Made by a program: the position numbers and the translations under genes | NCBI RefSeq assembly: GCF_017562075.2 | Contig: NC_054083.1 | Span: forward strand, 9,988,768 to 10,052,767 | Direction: 5' to 3' | From: Anopheles merus | Taxonomy: Eukaryota; Arthropoda; Insecta; Diptera; Culicidae | DNA length: 64,000 nt | Shown here: positions 19,363 through 33,245 of the stretch, piece by piece | Position numbering within the stretch: position 1 is the first letter of the stretch | How the letters are laid out: each line of letters begins with the position of its first letter | Notes under the pieces: generated by a model | What the model was told of the DNA's origin: nothing | The model's input: only the letters and a program-made list of their open reading frames with translations | The model's database searches: none

Positions 19363-22300
19363 AAAGTGACGCAAATCAATGTGGATCACTGTCAGGCAGG
19401 GCAGGACTTGGCACTCCAAGCAGCGCGTGAACACCGTGCTGATGTCCTGCTCCTGTCGGACATCTACCGACCACCGGCGAACAATGGGCGTTGGGCGTAT
19501 GATGCCGCCAAATCGGTAGCAGTTGTGGCTACAAGTTCCTACCCAATCCAGCGGGTGTGGCGCAGTGCTGTGCCTGGAGTTGTAGCCGCATAGATTGGTT
19601 GCATCATTTTTATCAGCTGCTACGCTCGACCGAGACGCCCAGAGGAGGACTACGAAAGCTTTCTGGCCACTGTTCAGCTGGAGGCATCATCCCACTCCCA
19701 CGTCGTCATCGCCGGCGATTTTAACGCCTGGTACACGGAGTGGGGTAGTGCCAGGAACAGCCAGAGAGGTGAAGATCTGCTGCAGCTAATCCAGAGTGTC
19801 CAGCTACAGGTAATCAACTCCGGGAAATGAACCCACTTTCATTGGCAGAGGAGCGGCCACCAGCAGCGTCATTGACGTCTGCTTCGCCTCTTCGTCCATC
19901 GCTCGGCCAGAAACGTGGGAGGTGCACGAGTTCGCCCGGTCCGATCTCCAATTGATCACATACACCGTTGGGGAAGCGGAACAACAGTCCCGCTCAGTCG
20001 CCGCGGTAGGCGATGGATTACCACGCAGTTCCACGAAGAGAGCTTCCGTTCTGCTCTCCAGGACGTGAACTTCGCGGAACAGGCGACGACCCACGCGGGC
20101 CTAGTCGACGCAATGGTCGACGCGTGCGACATTGTCATGCAGCGGGCCCCCAACGTGTTGCAGCATCAACATCGCGACATCTTTTGGTGGTCACCGATAA
20201 TTGAAGAGCTGCGGAATGAATGCATTGCGGCGCGTGAGCGGATGCGCCTAACCACCGATCTGCAGGAGAGGAGTCTCGCCGCAGCCGAGCACCGGACTGC
20301 GAAGACTCGGCTAGAAAAAGCCATCAAAGCTAGCAAACGTGCGGATTTCGCCAAGCTTATCGACATCGCCGAGGAGAACGAGGTTGGAGTGGGGTATCAG
20401 GTTGTCCTGTCTCATCTGCGCGGCAGTCGTGTACCGCCTGAGACAGACCCGGTCAAGCTGGGACGGATCGTTACTGATCTTTTCCCCACCCACCCACCGG
20501 TCTCTTGGCCGGAAACCGACGATTCGGGAGCGTCCGATTTAGAACGTGTGACCCCTGAAGAGCTGCAGGAGATCGCGGCTCATATGGCTATAAGGAAAGC
20601 GCCAGGACTGGATGGGATCCCCAATGCTGCGGTGAAGGTCGCGATTGAGAAGTACCCGGGGGTTTACTGCCGTGTGTACCAGGACTGCCTCAACACTGGT
20701 ACGTTTCCGCAACAGTGGAAACGGCAGCGCTTGGTACTGCTGCCCAAGCCAGGCAAAGCCCCCGGAGAAAGCAGCTCCTACAGGCCACTGTGCATGCTGG
20801 ACGAACTAGGCAAAGTGTTGGAGCGGCTTATCCTCAAACGCCTCAACAGACACCTCGAGGACCCGGATTCACCGCAGCTCTCGGACGCGCAGTACGGCTT
20901 TCGTCGCGGACGGTCCACCATCAGTGCCATCCAAAGCCTGGTGGACGCAGGCAAGGCGGCCCGAGCGTTCGGCCGGACCAATAATCGCGACAAGCGATGC
21001 CTGATGGTGGTCATCACCGATGGCCGCTGGATGTCCGCAACGCATTTAATACTGCCTGTTGGCAGTCGATCGCCAACGCGTTGCGAGAAAAGGGGGTCCC
21101 TTCAGGGCTGCTTAGAATACTGCAGTCCTACTTCATGGATCGGGAGCTCATCTATAACACCAGCGAGGGACCCGTCCTACGTTGCGTCAGCGCGGGAGTT
21201 CCACAGGGGTCCATACTGGGCCCCACACTGTGGAACGTAATGTACGACGGGGTGCTGCGGATTCCCCTGCCCGACGAGGCCAAGGTCATTGGCTACGCCG
21301 ATGATCTCGTCGTCCTGGCCCCGGGTAGGACGCCGGAGGAGTCTGCAGCAGTGGCGGAGGCAGCGGTGTCAGCAGTCGACCAGTGGATGCAGCAGCACTA
21401 CTTGGAGCTGGCACTAGTTAAGACGGAGGTGACCATTATCTCAAGTCTGAAGCAACCTCCAAACCACATCACCATCGACGTGAGAGGAACTGCAGTTCCA
21501 TACTCTAGGAGCATAAAGCACCTGGGTGTGCTGGTTCACGACCATCGATCCTGGTTGCCTCATGTGACTGCAGTGGCGCAGCGGGCGGACCAGATCGCGC
21601 AGGCGGTCGGTCGACTTATGCCGAACCACCCGGGCCGAAGATTTCGAAGTCCCGTCTTCTGGCAGCGGTGGCTGACTCGGTCATGCGCTACGTCGCACCA
21701 GTATGGCACGAGGCGCTGAACACTTGCGAGTACCGCAGGTTGCTAGAACGAGTCCAGCGCAAATCAGCCATCGCCGTGGCCCGGACGTTCCGGACGGTCC
21801 GGTACGAGACCACAGTGCTGCTTGCGGGACTTTTGCCGATTTGCAGAGCCATCTGCGAGGACACCAGGGTGCACAGCCGCCGCGGGACTGGAACCAGCGC
21901 ACACATTAGGAAGGAGGAACGCGGGACGACCATCGCCGAGTGGCAGGCAACCTGGGATAGCGATGCAGCTGGACAACAAGCCAGCGGCTATGTTCGGTGG
22001 GCGCACCGCCTTATTTCGGACATCGGTGCATGGCAGTCGCGGAATCATGGAGAGGTGAATTTTCATCTGTCGCAAATCATCTCTGGTCACGGATTCTTCC
22101 GCGAGTACCTTGCTGACATGAAATTCACCTCGGCCCCGGACTGCGCGCATTGCCCCGGCGTAAAGGAGCGCGCCGAACACGCCATGTTTTTTTGCCCGCG
22201 CTTCGCCGATGTCCGAGAAAGGCTGATGGACGGCGTCAGCCCGGACACGCTGCTGACCTTCATGCTCCAGAATCAGCAGAACTGGAGCAACGTCTGCGAG

Positions 22301-22864
22301 GCAGCCAAGCTGATTACCACCATCCTGCAGCGCGAGTGGGACGACTTCCGCACGTCGTTGTTTGAGCAGGGCGTACTAGCCGACAACGCCCAGCTCCGCA
22401 ATGCAGACGTCCTTCGTCAGGAGAGGCTGCGGCGTTACAATGACAATCGGAATGCTGCGAGAAGAGTCGCAACGCAGCAGCGACAGGCAGAACGCCCGCT
22501 CCCACCACCGCCATAACCAAGGACTGAGCGGAGACGGGAGGTAAACCGGCTGGCGGTGGCGAAGTTAAGGGAACGTCAGCGTGCAGCCCGGGCCGAAATG
22601 CACAGCACACATCGACCAGCTGCAGCCAATGACAGCGATGACGACGACGACTTTAAAGAACGCCAAGCAGCTGATGCTGCTTCTTCTTCAACAGCAGTGC
22701 GATCGGCAGCTGTAGAGCCACGCGTAGGGCTGACAGAAGCCGAGGCCGCAGCAGCGGTTGAGGCTGAGTTATCCCCGCTAGGCAGGGCAAATAAACAAGA
22801 AGGAAGTGTAAAGAGGGAGGCCTCAAAAGGCACATATGAAGAATCTGAATTCGGAGGAAAATGA
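19363..22864 (+). pseudogene. ORF2 endonuclease-reverse transcriptase of copy E (broken)
   Basis: The endonuclease begins VTQINVD and keeps AGDFNA, but a stop lies at 19591-19593 and frame changes near 19828 and 20000. The usual SDH motif reads SDL. The RT fingers (SSYRPLCMLDELG, FGRTNN) are intact to a frameshift near 21015. Motif A (DVRNAFNTACW), GVPQGSILGP and GYADDL follow in the next frame; another shift lies near 21640. The C-terminal CX2CX8HX4C motif (CAHCPGVKERAEH) is present. A TAA at 22514-22516 truncates the basic tail, which would otherwise run to 22864. At least six lesions, so inactive. Confidence 0.87.
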
Positions 22865-23041
22865 ATTTTAAAAATAAATAAGATAGGTGCGCTATGCACG
22901 GGTTAAGGTTGCTCGAATGAGCATAACAATCAACTTAGACCCTTCGCGGGGCAAAAGGGCGGTTTAGGCGAGGGTTGGGTAACAATACGACTTCACGCAT
23001 GTATGAATTGTACTGAATAAAACAACCCGAATGATAAAAAA

Positions 23042-23053
23042 GCCAGTTATCCC
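23042..23053 (-). other. 28S rRNA target-site junction between copies E and D
   Basis: GCCAGTTATCCC, the reverse complement of the site at 8956. It lies between the A tail of copy E and the leader of copy D. On this side of the inverted duplication the rRNA sense strand is minus and the elements are plus, so the relative orientation is the same as on the left. Confidence 0.87.
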
Positions 23054-23068
23054 GGTAAAGTGTTTCCT

Positions 23069-24046
23069 GAACACGGCACGAGGAGACGCGTCCAACTGCG
23101 CCAAAAGTGAACCACGGTGTCTGTGAACTGTCATTTGCGCTGTCAGCTTGACAGCTCACATGCGAAACTTCAAAGTGACGTAACTACGGAACCCGTCATA
23201 GTACCTCGACGGGAAAGTGTTTGCTCTTAATGGCAGGGGCCATTTGACAAGACCGTGCCCATAGCGCAGCAAAAATCCGCCATTTTGGTGTGAGCCATTT
23301 TCAGCCTTGCTCGCCGGTTAAGGTAAAGTGACCATCCACGAATCACGACATTAAGATGTCAAAGTGACAGCTAGTGTCAACAGTGACAGCTGACGTCTAA
23401 AGTGTCACCAGAGTCCTCGCGTGACGCAGGGTAGCGCAAAAGTGTCTGTCAGTACCAAACTGACAGTTTAAGTGAAAGTGACAGCTCCTGTCAAAGTGAC
23501 AGCTGAGGGGAAAATGTGACGGTTGAGGCCCATCGTGGTACGGACCAGTGCGCACCTAGGTCCTGGTTCAATCTGAAGACCGCCGAACCAAATCCGAAGT
23601 GTCAAAAGTGACAGATAGCCAATTCGTTTGACAGCGGCCAAACGGGCTATCAGACGGCCTGTCAACCCAGCGGAACAGGTGGAGGGGTCCGAGACCTTTC
23701 CAACGAAGGGTCGAACGCCAAGATCGGACCACGGACGGCGGAGATATACCGGTGTAAAGTTTTGGCGGATTTTAGTTCCAAAGTTCGCCGTTTTTTGGCA
23801 CACCGAAAGGGCGCCACTGGTCAAAACTTCAAAACCGGATATCTCGGCAACCGGTAGCCCTAGAGCAACGGGAAAATGTTTCCTGAACACGGCACGAGGA
23901 GACGCGTCCTACTGGGCCACAAAGTGAGGGGTCGACCTGTCACACGTGACATCAGTTTGACAGCTCAACAGAGGAATTTCAAAGTGGTATAACTTCGGCA
24001 CCCGTCAAGCTACCTCGACGGGAAAGTGTTGCCTGTTAAAGCGGTC
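23069..24046 (+). repeat. Leader direct repeat of copy D
   Basis: Two blocks of about 165-170 bases, 23069-23235 and 23878-24046. Both start TGTTTCCTGAACACGGCACG and both end near ACCTCGACGGGAAAGTGTT. The spacing is 809 bases. Subrepeats in the 5' noncoding region are reported for RT1, so this fits the family. Confidence 0.8.
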
Positions 24047-24252
24047 TTGAAATCTTTCAGGGTAAGGTGAAATATTTCACTTTTGAAATATTTCAAAAAT
24101 ATCAAAAAACCCGTTTTCCATCGGTTTTTCTGACGAACTTAAAATCGGGTGTTGGTTACTGACGCCTCGTTGGCGAGAGTGCGGGCGTTAGGCAGAGTGC
24201 GTCGGGCTGCCATCAAAACCCTCAAGTAAGTGCGCGTAACGTTGAAACCAAC

Positions 24253-25920
<1,668 letters not shown>

Positions 25921-25924
<4 letters not shown>

Positions 25925-28900
25925 CTCCACAGCTGCGCGTATTGCAGGTGAACTTGGGCAGAGGCGAGAGGGCCCAGGACATCGCTCTCCAGACTGCCCG
26001 AGAACAGAAAGTGGACGTGCTGCTGCTGTAGGAGCTGTATCGACCGCCTGCCAACAACGGTCAATGGGCCTTCGACTGTTCGAAGAAGATTGCCATCGTC
26101 GCAACTGGGTCACTTCCCCTTCAGCGAATTTGGTGCAGTGACACACCAGGCGCCATCCAGCAGCTAGACCTGGTTGTGCTAAACCAGGGCACGACGAGCA
26201 CCTTCGACGGCAACAGAGCGGCAACAACGAGTATCGTTGACGTGGCGTTTGCGACATCATCCATCGCGCAGCCGGGAACGTGGAAAGTGTGCGCAGAGTA
26301 CTCGTACTCCGACCACCGGTACGTCACGTACACTGTTGGCACCACGGTTCCCGTCGCAAACGAGCCTACATTACCAAGGAGAAGACAACAGGGGCGCATT
26401 CGACACGCGGGTCGGTGGTACAAGGCGACGCAGTTCTGGCAGCGTGCCTTCCTCTCGACGCTGCTGGACGAGCGGTTCCCAGAACGGGCGGTCAGTCACG
26501 AACGCATGGTTGAGATCATGCTCGCCGCGTGTGACAAGACGATGCAGCGGGTCACAACGTCGCACAGTGACCCCCATCGTGACCTGTTCTGGTGGACGCC
26601 GCTGCTCAGGCTGCTGCGAGAGAACTGCGAACGCGCCCGTGATCGGATGCAGCAGACCAGCGATCTGCAGGAGCGGAGCATCGCCGCAGCAGAACACCGC
26701 ACAGCGAGGGCGGAGCTGGGGAAGGCGATAAAGGCCAGCAAGCGGAACTCTTTCCAGGAGCTGATCGACATCGCCGAGGAGAATGTGTTCGGAGCCGGAT
26801 ACCTTGTCGTTCTGTCTCGCCTCCGTGGTGGACGGACGCCACTCGAGACGGAGCGGGACAGGCTCGAACACATCGTGTACGATCTCTTCTCCAAGCACCC
26901 GCCCCTCGTCTGGCCAGAAGCGGCAGACACCGTGGGAGAAGAGCAGATAGGAGCGGTAACAGCATTGACCGATCAGGAGCTTCAATTCATCGCGCGACGC
27001 ATGGCCAACAAAAAGGCCCCAGGACTCGATGGTATTCCTAATGCGGCGGTGAATGCAGCCATCTTGCAGCACACGGGGGTTTTCACGGCGCTGTATCAGG
27101 ACTGCCTCGTTAACGGCACGTTTCCTGCAGCGTGGAAGAGGTAGCGCCTGGTGCTCATTCCGAAGCCAGGAAAACCCCCAGGACTGAGCAGCTCGTACCG
27201 GCCCCTGTGTATGTTAGATGCACTGGGCAAGGTGCTAGAGCGCTAGATCCTGAACAGGCTGCATGAGTTCCTCGAAGATCCGGAATCACCGCGACTGTCG
27301 GACCGGCAGTATGGTTTCAGCAGAGGGCGCTCGACTATCGGTGCCATTCAGAGGATTGTTGAGGCCGGCCAGCGTGCGATGTCGTTCGGTCGCACGAACC
27401 GACGCGACAAACGCTTCCTTCTAGTTGCTGCGCTAGACGTAAGGAACGCGTTTAACACGGCAAGTTGGCAGGCCATCGCCACTGCGCTGCACGCGAAAGG
27501 TGTTCCCGCCGGCCTCCAACGTATCATACACAGCTACTTCCAGGGCCGGGAGCTGGTGTATGGAACCTCTGATGGCCCGGTAGGGCGGTCCGCCACGGCA
27601 GGGGTTCCACAGGGGTCTATCCTAGGCCCCACCCTGTGGAACACGATGTACGACGGTGTGTTGGACATCGTCCTGCCACCCGATGCGGAGATTCTGGGGT
27701 ATGCCGATGACCTTGTGCTGCTGGTCCCAGGCACAACCCCAGACACGATGAAAGCTGCTGCGGAAGAGGCCATAACAGCAGTAATAAAGTGGATGGCTCG
27801 ACACCATCTCGAGTTGGCGCCGGTGAAAACGGAAATGGTCGTTATTTCCAGCACCAAAGTCCCGACGCGGATCACCGTCCGAGTAGGCGATGTGGACGTC
27901 ACCTCGTCCCGCTGATCCGCTATCTCGGTGTGACTCTCCAAGACAAGCTGTCTTGGCTACCACACGTTAAGGAGGTCACCAAGAGGGCTGGGAAGATCGC
28001 CGACGCCACATCCGGGTTGCTGCGAAACCATAGCGGACCAAGGGCGTCGAAAGCAAAGCTGCTAGCTTCGGTGTCCGAGTCCGTTATGCGTTATGCAGCA
28101 CCAGTATGGAGTAATGAGCTGCGGAAACGTGAGCCTGGTCGATTGTTAGAGCGTATCCAGCGAAAGATGGCTCTGAGGGTGGCACGAGCATTCCGTACCG
28201 TGAGGTACGAGACTGCCACCCTCCTAGCTGGTTTGACCCCATCTATCTGCTTGTGGAAGAGGATGCCCGGGTCTACCAGCGACTGAGTGCCACCAACCGC
28301 ACAGACACGAGGGCGAACATTCGCAAAGAGGAGCGAAATGCCACTCTTGACGAATGGCAGCAACAATGGGATGCGGAAGCCGGCACTAGCCGGCACACGC
28401 GTTGGGCGCACCGTGTGCTGCCGAACATCAGCGACTGGCAGTCAAGGAAGCATGGAGATGTGTCTTTCCATTTGTGCCAGGTCCTCTCGGGATAAGGCTT
28501 CATCCGGGAATACCTATGTCGCAGTGGCTTCACATCGTCCCCTGACTGCCAGTGATGCAGCGGCGTTCTGGAGACCGCAGAGCACGCGGTGTTCGAGTGC
28601 CCGAGGTTTGCCGAAGTCCGTCAGCAGCTACTCGGGGAGGAAAGTACGGACCCGTTCCGTCCGGAAAACCTCCAACAGCACTTGTTGCGCGATGCCGAGA
28701 GGTGGAGCCGTATCTGCGAAGCTGCTAAGCGGATAACGGTTCAGCTTCAGCAAGCCTGGGACGACGAGCGAGCAGCCCTGGCAGCCCAGGGCAACGAGCA
28801 GCATGTGGAAGATGTTGCTGATCTGGAGGCACGGCGCGCGGAGATCCGTCGAGCACGGAACGATCGTCGGAACGCGAGCCGCCGAATAGCCATGGAACGA

Positions 28901-29101
28901 CGAAGGGAAGAGCAGAGAGCTGGATGTTCGCCATCTCCACCACCATAACCCAGAACTGCGGCCCGCCGCGCAGATCTTCGGCTGCGGCAGGCGTGGTGTA
29001 GGGAACGAAGGCGTCAAGCGATGCAGAACGTGAGTCGCTTGTATGGGGAGCGCAGTGTGGTAGGTTCGGCGCACTGTGCTTACCAGAATCGTGTGCGGTA
29101 A
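25921..29101 (+). pseudogene. ORF2 endonuclease-reverse transcriptase of copy D (broken)
   Basis: ATG at 25921 followed by RVLQVNLGRG. A stop lies at 26029-26031. An in-frame deletion near 26150 removes roughly 70 residues of the endonuclease, including the SCYAPP and GDFNA motifs; SDHRYVTYTV remains. Further stops are at 27142, 27241 and 27913, with frameshifts near 27913 and 28235 and stops near 28493, 28555 and 28946. The RT core is readable: ALDVRNAFN, GVPQGSILGP, GYADDL. The C-terminal Cys motif has a stop in place of its second Cys. Closest relative in the window is copy C. Confidence 0.86.
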
Positions 29102-29867
29102 GTTGATGCGCGGAATGTTGAGGAATAGTGCTGAACGAGATGGGGTATCGAGGCGAGAATGTACCGTAGTTGGTTTTATTGCGAATGAATTGTATCATTC
29201 GTTCACTTCGTTAGGAAGAGATGGTCAAGTTACACTTATGCAACGGACGGGTGGAACTACGGAACTTTACTTGCGCGATGGATCGGATTCCAGGCGGCGT
29301 TAAAACGCTGCAGGAGTATTAACCGATTAAGGTGCAAACTTGCACTTCTTCCGTAGAAGGGGTATTGCTGATCGGTCAACCGACTGAACAGCTGATAACC
29401 AAACGTGGTTACCAATTGCGCAGAGCTTTCGGCGGCTTATGAAGGGGAGAAACACTTAACACCAGTGATCTACGTGTATGAAACTAGTGAACTGTCTCAC
29501 TTTTTCGAATAAGCTTTATTTATAACGCATTCTTAAACAGTGATGACACAAAGTCGTAAACATAAAATAAGTGTAAAAAGACAAATATTGGGAGCCTTCA
29601 CGATTCTAGTCAGTTTTTTGTATGGAGTTTGACAGTTGGAAGCTGAAATCATGTAAACACTCCATACAAAACCACACAAAAAACTAACCTGTAATTTTCA
29701 GTCTAGATTATTTTAGCCTAAAAGCTAGAATAAGATTCGAGTACCTGCTCGAAAACACGGTGTTGTTTACATTTATCCCAAGGTGCATTAAAGAGATCAG
29801 GTGGTGGAATCTAGAAACAAAGTGTATGTAGTCCAGATAGTCTCATAGCATTTTTTTATAACCAATT
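29102..29867. other. Region downstream of copy D, no gene
   Basis: May include the 3' UTR of copy D. A small inverted pair (TTTTTTGTATGGAGTTTGAC near 29612 against ACTCCATACAAAA near 29659) looks like a decayed MITE. No coding sequence recognised. Confidence 0.35.
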
Positions 29868-30005
29868 TTGAACATCACTTTTTGACAGAACGAGTGAAAA
29901 CTTTTGATCCAACGAGCTTCCTTGAGACTTGACGAGTACTCAAAACACTCTTAAACAGCTAACCGGCTGAAATTTCAGCCTACGAACTTCAAACGGAAAG
30001 GGCCC
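29868..30005. repeat. Inverted-repeat partner of 33.65-33.90 kb (left arm)
   Basis: Contains ACATCACTTTTTGACA, CTTGACGA, AAAACACTCTTAA and the perfect palindrome GGCTGAAATTTCAGCC, then GAAAGGG. The same blocks occur in reverse order and orientation at 33645-33905. They may be the ends of one older mobile element now filled with other insertions. Confidence 0.6.
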
Positions 30006-30308
30006 ATTGACCTACATTCATCATGTGGTTGCTAACCTTCCTGGTTTGAGGTTTGTTCATCAAAATATAAAGTCAATGTCCGGTTGTTTGTTTGTCACTT
30101 GGTGTTATTGTTGCGCAATCGTTTTGCAGCCGTTCTGAGTTGCGAGGCGCGTTTCATATTACCTTCGCGTTATGTTTTTATAAGTTGTCGGTTCGCGCTT
30201 TCTGTCCTTCTCAATTGGATGGTTTTGGTTAGCAACGATTATGTTGAGGTGGCTTTTTGAGTTGGTTCAACTCTTAATGTTATGTTGTTCGGTTCTGGTT
30301 AGTAACGA

Positions 30309-31875
30309 TTTTTTTTTATAAAATGTTTTATTGAAAACGTGCTTAGGTTCTAATTAACATTAATATTTACAAAGAACAACGCAGAACTTCTATGTCAATC
30401 ACAGCATCATTGTTTCCAATGATGTGGATGACGTAGTTCGCAAACAAACTTAGGATATGGTTACGTTTACCTGCACTAATGCCATTTAGTACAGGCAAAC
30501 GCAACAAACCGAACAATAACGTTGACGAAGACGGACACCCTGAAATTAAAGCGCTAATTCGCTGGTGCAGAATCTGCCAAGCATCAGCAACTCTTTTGCA
30601 GCCAGCGAATTTGTGTTCCAGGGTATTGCAGGACAAAACGAACATGACGGAGATGGGACGCGGTTCATTCGATGCAGCAGCTCTCCATGGCTGATCTTGC
30701 CGTTTACCAGCAAGAAGAGCGTGCTGCGTTGAAGGGACGATAGACAGGAATGATGAATATTGCGCCAGAGTAGCCGCCAATTCACTGACGGATTTTGCAA
30801 GACTACCTTCGGCTCAAGTAGCACTTCTGTCAGTGTTTGGCGAATCCAGCGTGTCGTGATGGCGTCTGATGTTGGTTGATAACCAAGTTGCTGTATGACG
30901 ATACGCAGACACGGGTACGTTGACGAAACAGCGGCGATGTTCGGAGGATTCCCAGCACAAGAAATCTGCTGACCTCCGACTCGTAGACACCCCTGTTCCG
31001 CAACATACCGGTTCGTCAACAGCGCTTTGGCCATGATGGCAGGAAGGTGAAGGTTAAGCCCACCACGGTTGCGAGGCAGTGCCAGTTGCTGCAGTGGGAC
31101 TTGGAAGCCTCCGGATCCATCCCAGAGGAACGAGTTCACGGTGCAGGTCACCTTCGCTATGTCCATTGCACGGGCGCCACAAACCGATGCAACAAACCAC
31201 AGCTTGGGGAGTAGGAAGGTGTTCAGCAGAATAACCTTCTGCACCACGTTCAAATCCCTCACGCGATGAAGCCACAGCAGCTGCCGAAAATGGTGGATCA
31301 ACAGGTCCCAGTTGAGGCTCATAGCTTCTCGTATATTTTTGGTAAACAATATACCGAGGAGCCTAAGCCTCTCCACGGTACGAAGCCAAGGGACCTGAAT
31401 GGCATTTGATGTGGTGTATCCCACGTCGAGCGCGATGGTTTTGTCGACGTTGAGGCGGGCTCCGGAGACTCTGCCAAACGCTTCAAAAGCCTCACGCACC
31501 AACTCGATTTTTTGGGATGAGGTAGTCACCACCGAGATGTCGTCAGCGTATTGACCAGTATTGACGTATCATCCTGGTCGCAGCATATGCCTTCTAGACT
31601 GGCAATGGCAAAGGTGAAAAGAGGGTCACCTTGTCGGACAGAACGTTGGATCGGGAAGGAAGGAGAGAGGTGACCATTAATGAGGATGCGGGATGCGGAC
31701 CACTCACCAATAGTTCTCAAAAGCCATACCAACCTCGGATGGAATCCCAAAGAGAGCATGGTTTTGAAAAGGAAATTCCTATCGACGCGATCAAAAGCAT
31801 GCGAAAGATCAAAGGAGATGAGTTTACCACACTTGCGTTTCATCTTCAAATCAACCACATCAACCAACCAGAGAG
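30309..31875 (-). pseudogene. L1-like non-LTR reverse transcriptase remnant
   Basis: Minus-strand 3' part of a LINE. A T run at 30309-30317 marks a poly(A) tail. RT motifs in order: ISFDLSHAFDRVDR (motif A), SVRQGDPL (motif B, usual form RQGDPLSP), QYADDISVV near 31530-31545, then SGARLNVDKT and an LPRNRGGLNL segment, then a C-terminal zinc-like CSFC followed by LEHKFAGC. The frame changes near 31530 and near 30640. The 5' part is missing; it stops at the MITE that begins at 31876. The RQGDPL style and C-terminal layout suggest the L1 or a related clade; the exact clade is uncertain. Confidence 0.75.
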
Positions 31876-32770
31876 TAGCGGAATTTGGGGCAAGTGTGCC
31901 ATACGGGGCAAGAGTGCCACCAAGCATTTTTCCTTAAAAACTTTAGTTTAATGATCAATTGTGTATACAGTTGGTTGCTTTCCAATGACTAGGTATACTG
32001 AGCCGAATTTCATATAGACCAATTGATATTTCCCATTGTTTTGAACTGATTTATGTTGAGTTTCAAAATTGAGCAGAATATTATAATTTTTAAATCCAAC
32101 CAAATCAGCTCTCAAAAATCATGCCATCAAACAAGAAATTATTTACACCACCGTATAGCTGAGAAAACGTGGAATGTTTTGTGGGGTTAGTTGAAAAAAA
32201 CTTTCTTTTTGTCACTGAAAAATTCAATTTCAAAAAAGTTACAACTTTTGGGGCAAAAGAGCCATCTCTATTTGGGGCAAGTGTGCCACCATCTTTCATA
32301 GGCGCGAGCTGTCAAAAATGTAAACATTGTTGTAGCGTTTAGCGGTATGGTGCGCTTTTACGAGCGGATTCTACTCCGGAAAAACAGACCAGCAACAGCC
32401 CATATTGCGATACAGTTTGTGATGAAAAGGGGTTCATTGGTGACTCAAGACATGTAGGAATACATACACTAGTGGTACAAACGTAATAATTTCCAATTGT
32501 CTAAGAAACACGGTTATTTTAACCAGGTGGCCGTCTTGCCCCATACGAGTGGTACTCTTGCCCCATAGCCCAAAAAATAACGTCTTTTTGGACCCTTTTT
32601 AAAACGCTTCAAAAACTGTTTTGTTTGCACTTTTTTCAAGCGAAACTCATTTATAAGTGAGGAAATAGATGTAAAATGGTTATGAGATTTAAATCGGCTT
32701 TTGAAAAACACGTTTAAGTGAGTTATAACTTGAAATGTTTAAGGTGGCACACTTGCCCCAAGTTCCGCTA
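31876..32770. mobile_element. 895-bp non-coding DNA transposon with TAGCGGAA termini
   Basis: Left end TAGCGGAATTTGGGGCAAGT and right end its near-complement (ACTTGCCCCAAGTTCCGCTA), about 26 bp of terminal inverted repeat with one mismatch. Flanking TA may be the target duplication. Internal copies of the TGGGGCAAGTGTGCCA motif occur near 32252 and 32270, and complementary ones near 32530-32570. No transposase. Confidence 0.75.
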
Positions 32771-32778
32771 CAAGTGTT

Positions 32779-32970
32779 GATCATATGGTCAAAATAGAGT
32801 ATAATGTAATTTATTTTACTTCAAATGAATTGATTTTATTCTGATTTACATTTCAACTATTGTTATCAGCCTAGTTGTTAACGTTTAAAATTTTGATAAA
32901 GTAAAAACATCATTACCAGATAAATGAAACGATAATCGACGCATTTTGACCATATCGAATTCTGATCGTC
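32779..32970. repeat. Short inverted-repeat element
   Basis: ATATGGTCAAAAT near 32782 is matched by ATTTTGACCATAT near 32943, enclosing about 150 bases of AT-rich DNA. Probably a small MITE; boundaries uncertain. Confidence 0.4.
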
Positions 32971-33245
32971 TTTACACATAGTGTCATCTCTTGTGCTTCA
33001 GGGTCTCACGCTCAGAGCAAAAATTCTCCCATCTTCGCAACGGTGGGTGCGTTCAGCTGTGGAGGGCGGGAGGAGTGCGAGTGTGTGTCTCATGCACGCA
33101 GCGAAATTTTGGTCAACACCTCGATGGTGGGAGCATTTTTCCATGGGATGGGGTAGTGGAGTGCGAGTGTGTCGCATGATTCCTTTAAAACTAAGGTCAG
33201 GGGTAGCGAGAAGCATCAAAATGAGTTACTCTTTGCCAAGCGGGA

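Larger units (their letters stand above)
16970..23041 (+). mobile_element. RT-type retrotransposon, copy E (full length, decayed)
   Basis: 6.07 kb on the plus strand with a leader of about 870 bases, ORF1, ORF2, a 3' UTR with an AATAAAA signal near 23016 and a short A tail. It is bounded by GCCAGTTATCCC at 16958-16969 and 23042-23053. Its protein differs from B and D throughout, so it is a third family using the same site. Both ORFs carry stops and frameshifts. Confidence 0.88.

Noticed and set aside
31876..31927. N-terminal extension of the L1-like RT frame into GGTLAPYGTLAPN
   Set aside because: Those codons are the terminal repeat of the adjacent 895-bp MITE.
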